30,106 bases of DNA, from assembly GCA_030151365.1 (NCBI GenBank), contig JASLDW010000001.1, forward strand, positions 1-30,106, written 5' to 3'. The notes below the pieces were generated by a model, which had not been told where the DNA came from, did no database searches, and was given only the letters and a program-made list of their open reading frames with translations. This DNA comes from Lysobacter sp. Lineage in GTDB: Bacteria > Pseudomonadota > Gammaproteobacteria > Xanthomonadales > Xanthomonadaceae. Position 1 is the first letter of the stretch, and each line of letters opens with the position of its first letter. The translations under genes were made by a program, and so were the position numbers. This document shows, one piece after another, positions 22,381-27,567 of this stretch.

Positions 22381-23375
22381 TGATGCCGTTTCTCCCCGTT
22401 GCCATCATCGGATCGTTGCTGGTCCTCGTCTTCGTGCTGCGGCCGTTGTGGAAGCAGTCGCGCCCGCTGGTGATCGCACTCGCCGGCTCGGGCGTGTTCA
22501 TCGCGCTCGCCCTCTACTGGCTGCTCGGCACGCCGCTGGCGCTCGATCCGGCGATGCGTCGCGCACCCGCCACCCTCGACGAAGCCGCATCGCAACTGCA
22601 GGCGCGCCTCGCGCTGGATCCCGCCAATGCCGATGGCTGGCGCGTGCTGGCCCAGATCTACGCGAAACAGGGCAATCAAGAAAAAGCCGCCGATGCCGCC
22701 GGTCGTGCCGCGACACTGAATCCGAACGATCCCGACGTGCTGGTCGCCGCCGCCGAAGCGCGCGCGATGGCCGCGCCGGAACATCGTTTCGACACGCAGG
22801 GACTAAATTGGCTCGACGCCGCGATCAAGCGCAATCCGCGCCACCAACGCGCGCTGTGGTTCAAGGGCATCGCCCTGCGCCAGGCCGGCCGTGACGCCGA
22901 CGCGGTCGCCACGTGGGAATCGTTGCTGCCGCTGGTCGACGCCAAGGCCTCGGCGGTGCTCGCTGCACAGATCGATGTCGCGCGCACCGCCGCGAAACTC
23001 CCGCCGCGCTCGCAGGCAACGGTTGCGCAATCCGCCAACGGACTGCAAGTCCGTGTGAGGCTGGGCAGCGGCGTCGATATCTCGAAACTCGATCCATCGA
23101 CGCCGGTGTTCGTGATCGCGCGCCAGGCCGGCGGGCCGCCGATGCCGGTCGCGGTCGAGAAACATAGCCTCGCCGAACTGCCGCTCGACATCAACCTCGA
23201 TGATCGAGACAGCCCGATGCCGACCGCACGCCTGTCGTCGCTCAAGTCGGTGGAAGTCCTGGCGCGCATCTCGCGTTCCGGCTCGGCCATTCGCGGTGAT
23301 GGCGATATCGAAACCGCGCCGGTCCGCATCGACTTGCCGGCCTCCACGCCGGTCCAGCTCCAATTCGGAAAATGA
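22380..23375 (+). CDS. ccmI: Cytochrome c maturation TPR protein CcmI
   Basis: The ATG at 22380 is chosen over 22374 because AGGAGG at 22367-22372 lies 7 nt upstream and the TGATG overlap matches the operon's other junctions; this gives 331 residues. Two N-terminal hydrophobic helices are followed by TPR repeats (about 60-190, including D-P-A-N-A-D-G-W-R-V-L-A and A-L-W-F-K-G-I-A). The C-terminal beta-rich domain resembles that of other CcmI/NrfG proteins (P-V-F-V-I-A-R, P-M-P-V-A-V). CcmI binds apocytochrome c for delivery to CcmF-CcmH. It ends the ccm operon. Confidence 0.9.
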   Translation: MMPFLPVAIIGSLLVLVFVLRPLWKQSRPLVIALAGSGVFIALALYWLLGTPLALDPAMRRAPATLDEAASQLQARLALDPANADGWRVLAQIYAKQGNQEKAADAAGRAATLNPNDPDVLVAAAEARAMAAPEHRFDTQGLNWLDAAIKRNPRHQRALWFKGIALRQAGRDADAVATWESLLPLVDAKASAVLAAQIDVARTAAKLPPRSQATVAQSANGLQVRVRLGSGVDISKLDPSTPVFVIARQAGGPPMPVAVEKHSLAELPLDINLDDRDSPMPTARLSSLKSVEVLARISRSGSAIRGDGDIETAPVRIDLPASTPVQLQFGK

Positions 23376-23441
23376 ACGCGTCGCCACCGATTTCCGCCGG
23401 TGGCGCTAGACTCGAACCCGCCACGACGATACCTGCCCGCC

Positions 23442-24047
23442 ATGACCACTTCCGATGCCACGCTCTGCAGCTTCCCCGGTCGCGATCGCCTGATCGCCGC
23501 AGTCGATGATGCCGTGACCCACGGCGGTGGCGACCGCGCCGCGATCACCCGCCACCTGCGCGACAACCTCTGTGCGCTGATGAAGGCCGGCAGCGTGGAA
23601 CTGCCCGCCTGCGTGTATGAAGCGATTCCCGGCCATTACGCGCGCCGCGAGCTGTACCGCAGCAAGGAACACGGTTATGGCGTGGTGGCGATGACCTGGG
23701 CGCCCGGCCAGGGCACCAAGATCCACGACCACTACGGGATGTGGTGCGTCGAAGGCGTGTGGTCCGGCGACATCGAGATCACCCAGTACGACCTTGCCGA
23801 ACGCGCCGGCGACGATTTCCGCTTCGTCCAGTGCGATACCCTGACCGGCAATACCGGTTCGGCCGGTTGCCTGATCCCGCCGCACGAATACCACACCATC
23901 CGCAACGCCAGCGATCGCGACGTCGCGGTGTCGGTGCACATCTACGAACAGCCGATGACCTGTTGCGGCGTATTCGAGCAGAGCTCGCGCGGCGACGGCT
24001 GGCACCACTACGTGCGCAAGGAACTGGCGCTCGACGCCGCGGCGTAA
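23442..24047 (+). CDS. Thiol dioxygenase, cysteine dioxygenase family
   Basis: The 201-residue cupin protein has the iron-binding motif K-I-H-D-H-Y (His95, His97), a third His151 in H-E-Y-H-T-I, and the catalytic S-V-H-I-Y triad (Ser164, His166, Tyr168). Cys102 sits five residues after His97, and Tyr168 seventeen after His151. These are exactly the spacings of the Cys93-Tyr157 crosslink pair in mammalian cysteine dioxygenase. It likely oxidises a small thiol such as cysteine (to the sulfinate) or 3-mercaptopropionate, with Fe(II) and O2. Start at 23442 is favoured; no strong ribosome-binding site is visible. It follows the ccm operon but is not coupled to it. Confidence 0.87.
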   Translation: MTTSDATLCSFPGRDRLIAAVDDAVTHGGGDRAAITRHLRDNLCALMKAGSVELPACVYEAIPGHYARRELYRSKEHGYGVVAMTWAPGQGTKIHDHYGMWCVEGVWSGDIEITQYDLAERAGDDFRFVQCDTLTGNTGSAGCLIPPHEYHTIRNASDRDVAVSVHIYEQPMTCCGVFEQSSRGDGWHHYVRKELALDAAA

Positions 24048-24200
24048 CCGCCATTGCCGGGAGGCGTTTCGCCTTCGACCACAATGTCCATTCATGGCCG
24101 CGAAAAGAAACCCCGGCTGACACCGCATTGCATCAAAATTGACTGTCATCGCGCACGGGCCTATACGTTTGTGCACCATCCACTCCTGGAAGGTACCCAG

Positions 24201-24557
24201 ATGAAAACCGCGACCACCTTCATGGCGGCGTTCGTCGTTCTGGCCGGAATCGCTTCGACCGATGCCGCATTCGCCCAGCGCGGCATGTCGAAACAGGCCA
24301 CCGGCATGCGCATGCACCAGACGCCGACCACCATGACCCCGACGACCCGCAATGGCCCCGCCATGACCGGCCAACCGAAACAATCCTGCGGCAGCGCGTC
24401 GGCACCGAACACGCCGGGGCATGCTGCAGATGCACCGGGCTCGGCGTTCAACCCCGACGGCAATGCCGGCAGCCATTACGCCGGCACCCAACCGCAGAAC
24501 TCGCGCAATACCGCCAGCGTTTCCCAGTACGACGCCGCCTGCTCGCATCAACCGTGA
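24201..24557 (+). CDS. Small secreted Met/Thr/Pro-rich hypothetical protein
   Basis: The 118-residue product has a signal peptide (residues 1 to about 25, A-A-F-A cleavage) and a low-complexity mature region rich in Met, Thr, Pro, Gly, Ser, Gln and Asn (for example M-H-Q-T-P-T-T-M-T-P-T-T). Two cysteines, near residues 63 and 114, could pair. The start at 24201 is supported by AAGG about 7 nt upstream; a longer frame to 24054 is less likely. The Met/His-rich N-terminal part could bind metal such as copper, but this is speculation. A strong terminator follows 14 nt after the stop. Confidence 0.72.
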   Translation: MKTATTFMAAFVVLAGIASTDAAFAQRGMSKQATGMRMHQTPTTMTPTTRNGPAMTGQPKQSCGSASAPNTPGHAADAPGSAFNPDGNAGSHYAGTQPQNSRNTASVSQYDAACSHQP

Positions 24558-24571
24558 TCGCCCGAAAGCGA

Positions 24572-24593
24572 AAACCCGCCGATTGGCGGGTTT
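24572..24593. terminator. Bidirectional intrinsic terminator
   Basis: AAACCCGCC (24572-24580) and GGCGGGTTT (24585-24593) form a perfect 9-bp stem with a GATT loop. The A-run and T-run at the base can serve as the U-tract in either direction. It sits between two convergent genes, the secreted protein (+) and the ECF sigma factor (-), and probably ends both transcripts. Confidence 0.85.
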
Positions 24594-24608
24594 CGCGTCC
24601 GACATTGT

Positions 24609-25889
24609 CTAGACCGCGTGCAGGCGCGATCCGGAATCCGCGATCGCCTTCAATTTCCCCGCCAGCAATTCCCGTTCCCGGGTGTTGTGCGCCAGGGCGA
24701 TCGCGCGCTCGATCTCGACACGCGCTTCGGGAAGCCTGCCCAGTTTCGCCAGGAGATCGCCGCGAACGCTGTGCAACAGGTGATTGCCCGCCAGCCCGGA
24801 GGCGACAGCCGGCACATCGAGCGCAATGAGCCCGGCATCCGGCCCTTGCGCCATGCCGACGGCCACCGCGCGATTCAACGCCACGATCGGAGACGGCGCG
24901 ATCTGCATCAGCGCATCGTAGAGAAGAACGATCCGTTCCCAATCGGTGTCTTCGGCAACGCGGGCCCGCATGTGGCAGGCGGCAATCGCCGCCTGCAAGG
25001 CGTGGTACCCGGCGCCGCCGCCGAGTCTTTGCGCATGTTCCAGCGCCGTCATCCCGCGTTCGATCTGCGCCTTGTCCCACAGGGAGCGATCCTGGTCCGG
25101 CAGCAGGATGGCCTCGCCATCGTTTCCGCGTCGTGCGGCGGTGCGCGCCGCGTTGAGTTCCATCAACGCCAGCAACGCATGGACTTCCGATTCGCCGGGA
25201 AGCAGCTGCACCAGCAAGCGGCCGAGTCGCAAGGCCTCGTCGCACAGCCTCGCCCGCATCCACTCGTCTCCGGATGTCGCGACATGCCCCTCGTTGAACA
25301 CCAGGTAGATCACCGAAAGCACCGACATGATCCTCGGCTTCAACTCGTCGGCGCGCGGTGTCTCGAAGGGGACGTGCGCTTCCGAGAGCGTCTTCTTGGC
25401 ACGGAAGATCCGCTGGCCCATGGTCTTCTCGGGCACCAGGAATGCGCGGGCGATTTCCGCCGTCGTCAGCCCGCCGATCACGCGCAACGTCAGCGCGATG
25501 CGTCCTTCGACGGGAAGGACCGGATGGCAGGCGGTGAAGACCAGCCGCAACACGTCGTCGTCGATCACCTGGTCGAGCGCCCGGTCCATCTCCTCACCAA
25601 GCTGTTCCTGCTGCGCCTCGATCTCGCGCGCAATCTCGCCGTGCTTGGGCAGCAGCATGCGGCTGCGGCGCAGCGAATCGATGGCGCGGCGCTTCGCCGC
25701 CGTCATCAGCCATGCCGCCGGATTGTCCGGGATGCCCTCCTCCGGCCAACGTTCAAGGGCGACGACGAGCGCATCCTGCGCGAGCTCTTCGGCGATGGCG
25801 AGATCGCGGGTCACGCGCGCGATCGCCGCGATGAGCCGCGTGGATTCGTTCTTCCACACGGCTTCGATCGCGGCCACCGCATCGCTCAT
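24609..25889 (-). CDS. ECF-type RNA polymerase sigma factor, ECF42 group
   Basis: The 426-residue protein has a sigma-70 region 2 (about 10-80, A-E-E-L-A-Q-D-A-L, then N-P-A-A-W-L-M-T-A-A-K-R-R-A-I-D). Region 4 follows (about 105-165, including R-V-I-G-G-L-T-T-A-E-I-A-R-A-F-L and Q-R-I-F-R-A-K-K). A long C-terminal extension of about 250 residues with TPR-like helices ends the protein. The absence of a membrane anti-sigma and the linked DGPF protein are hallmarks of the ECF42 group. Its start overlaps the stop of the upstream reductase gene (ATGA), so the two are co-translated. Confidence 0.92.
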   Translation of the reverse strand: MSDAVAAIEAVWKNESTRLIAAIARVTRDLAIAEELAQDALVVALERWPEEGIPDNPAAWLMTAAKRRAIDSLRRSRMLLPKHGEIAREIEAQQEQLGEEMDRALDQVIDDDVLRLVFTACHPVLPVEGRIALTLRVIGGLTTAEIARAFLVPEKTMGQRIFRAKKTLSEAHVPFETPRADELKPRIMSVLSVIYLVFNEGHVATSGDEWMRARLCDEALRLGRLLVQLLPGESEVHALLALMELNAARTAARRGNDGEAILLPDQDRSLWDKAQIERGMTALEHAQRLGGGAGYHALQAAIAACHMRARVAEDTDWERIVLLYDALMQIAPSPIVALNRAVAVGMAQGPDAGLIALDVPAVASGLAGNHLLHSVRGDLLAKLGRLPEARVEIERAIALAHNTRERELLAGKLKAIADSGSRLHAV

Positions 25890-26467
25890 GCCTGCAAGGG
25901 ACCGGCGAACGTATAGGTATTGACGACGATGCCCGTCGGCAACGCCTTTGTCCCGGCGGGCACGAAGGCGCGCGGCGGAGTGCCCTCCGCGAACAGGCGC
26001 TTGCCGGCACCAAGAAGGACCGGATTGACCAGCAAGACCATTTCATCGACGAGCCCGTGCTCGAGCAGCACCGATGTCAGGCTCGAACTGCCGGAGACAA
26101 CCAGAGTCCTGTCGCCCTTCGTCTTGAGATCGCGCACGGCGGCGGCGATGTCCGGCCCGATGCCTTCGAACGGCCCCCATTGCAGGCTCTCCGGCCTGTG
26201 GGTCGCGACGTATTTCGTCGCCGCGTTCAATCTTTCGGCCATCGGCCCCGGCGCCGTGGGCCAGAAACCGGACCACAGATCGTAGGTACGACGCCCCAGC
26301 AGCATGTCGAAATGCTCGCCGTAGATTCCGAGCACGAGGGCCGCGCCTTCGGGACTGCGATACGGCGCGGTCCAGTCACCAAACGGGAGATCGCCACCAC
26401 CACCCGGAGCACCGATCTCGATCACGCCATCGAGCGACACGTGTTCCATGATTCTCAGCTTGCGCAT
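25886..26467 (-). CDS. Dihydrofolate reductase family protein (RibD C-terminal-like)
   Basis: The 193-residue protein matches the RibD C-terminal/DHFR-like family: M-E-H-V-S-L-D-G-V-I near the start, M-L-L-G-R-R-T-Y-D-L-W (about 55-65), L-V-V-S-G-S-S-S-L-T and N-P-V-L-L-G-A-G-K-R-L-F. These are NADPH-binding and dimer motifs of the fold. The substrate is not known; despite the name, these proteins are usually not folate enzymes. GAGGAG lies 8 nt upstream. It is the middle gene of the ECF42 operon, 12 nt after the DGPF gene and overlapping the sigma gene. Confidence 0.9.
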   Translation of the reverse strand: MRKLRIMEHVSLDGVIEIGAPGGGGDLPFGDWTAPYRSPEGAALVLGIYGEHFDMLLGRRTYDLWSGFWPTAPGPMAERLNAATKYVATHRPESLQWGPFEGIGPDIAAAVRDLKTKGDRTLVVSGSSSLTSVLLEHGLVDEMVLLVNPVLLGAGKRLFAEGTPPRAFVPAGTKALPTGIVVNTYTFAGPLQA

Positions 26468-26479
26468 GACGGATTCTCC

Positions 26480-26833
26480 TCAGGATTCGGTCGGGGCCGG
26501 CGCGAAGAAGATCTCGCGCACCTCGGTCGGCATGCGGCAGGCCTTCATGCCCTTGCTCGCCCATGCGATCGCCTCGTCCTGATTGGCGCACTCGAGGATC
26601 CACAATCCGCCGATGTGTTCCTTGGCCTCGAGGTACGGGCCGTCGGTGACCAGCATCTTGCCGTCCGCATCCGTCCTGAGCGTATGCGGCGCCCCCAGGC
26701 CGCCGGCGAACCGCCGGACATCGGCGGCGATCATTTCGCGATTGATCGCGTGGATTTCCTCGGCCATGGCTTCGTCCACCGTGGATGGATCGAAATCGTC
26801 GGGCAGGTAACCAGTCACAAGATAGTGCGGCAT
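26480..26833 (-). CDS. DGPF/YciI-related domain protein of the ECF42 operon
   Basis: This 117-residue protein contains the signature V-T-D-G-P-Y-L-E-A-K-E-H-I-G-G-L-W-I-L-E (about 62-81), the D-G-P-F-type motif that names the family. DGPF proteins are the conserved genomic partners of ECF42 sigma factors; their biochemical role is unknown, but they may be targets or sensors in the regulon. It is the first gene of the three-gene operon and is preceded by an ECF42-like promoter. AGGAG lies 7 nt before the ATG, inside a hairpin (see leader structures). Confidence 0.9.
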   Translation of the reverse strand: MPHYLVTGYLPDDFDPSTVDEAMAEEIHAINREMIAADVRRFAGGLGAPHTLRTDADGKMLVTDGPYLEAKEHIGGLWILECANQDEAIAWASKGMKACRMPTEVREIFFAPAPTES

Positions 26834-26842
26834 GTTCGTCTC

Positions 26843-26877
26843 CTGAAGCGGTCTTCAGCAGGGCCGGTTGCCCTGCT
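26843..26877 (-). promoter_or_regulatory. Two overlapping hairpins in the ECF42 operon leader
   Basis: CTGAAG (26843-26848) pairs with CTTCAG (26853-26858) around a CGGT loop. AGCAGGGC (26857-26864) pairs with GCCCTGCT (26870-26877) around a 5-nt loop. The two stems share bases 26857-26858, so they cannot both form in full. The first occludes part of the AGGAG ribosome-binding sequence of the DGPF gene on the minus strand. This arrangement could modulate translation; no function is shown. Confidence 0.4.
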
Positions 26878-26888
26878 TTCACTATAGC

Positions 26889-26915
26889 GACGAACGACAG
26901 GGGCCGATTTCGACA
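26889..26915 (-). promoter_or_regulatory. Candidate ECF42-type promoter of the DGPF operon
   Basis: Reading the minus strand, TGTCGA (26915-26910) is followed after 17 nt by CGTC (26892-26889), 56 nt before the DGPF start codon. This matches the TGTCGA and CGA/TC elements reported for ECF42 target promoters. It would make the operon autoregulated by its own sigma factor, as in other ECF42 loci. Confidence 0.6.
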
Positions 26916-26942
26916 CGGGGGCCGAAAAAAATTCGAAACCAC

Positions 26943-26997
26943 TTGGGGACACCACCAGCATTCGGTGCTTACGTTCCGAGTTCATTGTTGGGGACAC
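26943..26997. repeat. Short direct repeat TTGGGGACAC
   Basis: TTGGGGACAC is present at 26943-26952 and again at 26988-26997, 45 bp apart. It lies in non-coding DNA at the boundary where GC content falls into the Rhs block. The repeat could mark an old insertion or recombination junction, or be chance. Confidence 0.45.
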
Positions 26998-27201
26998 TAA
27001 GCGCCGACGATCTGGATACCCACCATCAAATGACCTAGCCAGTACCACTAGAGTGAATGGACACAAGTACCGGGATAACTGAACACGACACCAGACCAAT
27101 GGACAGCCATACGCCTCTGATCATTTCCTAGCTGATCTTAGTTTTCTCATCGATTCGCCGATACGAATCACGCTTGTGGATTGCTCACACATAGCAAGCG
27201 T

Positions 27202-27567
27202 TTATCGTGACTTTATCGCATTCGCCTGCAACCATGAGGCGCATTCGCTTGGGACACCGGTCAAAATTAGCATGTGATTGCTCGTGCCTGAACCATATGC
27301 AATTTGATATAAACCCTTACCCCCCGCAGACACCATCACTCTGTCGCGAGGAACGACATAACTTTCCCCCTCCAAATTAAATGCAACCCCATGATCATCA
27401 AATGAAATGAACTGAATTTCAGCTTCCGTTCCCAAGCGCAATCCCATTCCGCCTTTATAAATGTGACACCTCAATACAGGCAATGGAGGTGAATTTTGTG
27501 AATGCATTTTGCATGCCACTAAAAAAAGTGACGTGCAGAGCAGTAACGCTTTAAAAATTATTTTCAT
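27202..27567 (-). CDS. Small lipoprotein, candidate immunity protein for the Rhs toxin
   Basis: The 121-residue product has a lipoprotein signal with lipobox L-V-A-C (Cys19). Two further cysteines, near residues 34 (V-L-R-C-H) and 109 (S-E-C-A-S-W), could form a disulfide. The mature domain is predicted beta-rich (for example G-V-A-F-N-L-E-G-E-S-Y-V-V-P-R) and I recognise no family. The start codon overlaps the stop of the upstream rhs gene by ATGA (27567-27564), a typical toxin-immunity arrangement. The local AT-richness (22 of 60 G or C in 27361-27420) is typical of variable polymorphic-toxin tips. The immunity role is inferred from position and localisation. Confidence 0.7.
   Translation of the reverse strand: MKIIFKALLLCTSLFLVACKMHSQNSPPLPVLRCHIYKGGMGLRLGTEAEIQFISFDDHGVAFNLEGESYVVPRDRVMVSAGGKGLYQIAYGSGTSNHMLILTGVPSECASWLQANAIKSR

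Larger units (their letters stand above)
26834..27201. other. Intergenic region between ECF42 operon and Rhs-associated genes
   Basis: This 368-bp stretch holds the ECF42 promoter and leader hairpins at its left end. A direct repeat, TTGGGGACAC, occurs at 26943-26952 and 26988-26997. At 27152-27169 GATTCG and CGAATC form a 6-bp inverted repeat around a 6-nt loop, but with no U-tract. Base composition drops from about 26930 onward. I see no convincing coding region. Confidence 0.6.

Noticed and set aside
24618..25916. Plus-strand open frame antisense to the ECF42 sigma gene (432 codons)
   Set aside because: Composition is Arg/Gln/His/Gly-rich with no recognisable motif, whereas the minus strand encodes a complete sigma factor with regions 2 and 4.
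26815..27099. Minus-strand open frame of 94 codons in the intergenic region
   Set aside because: It overlaps the ECF42 promoter, leader hairpins and the DGPF start, has no ribosome-binding site and shows no conserved pattern.
27152..27169. GATTCG/CGAATC inverted repeat considered as terminator for the lipoprotein gene
   Set aside because: The stem is only 6 bp and not GC-rich, and no U-tract follows on the minus strand.
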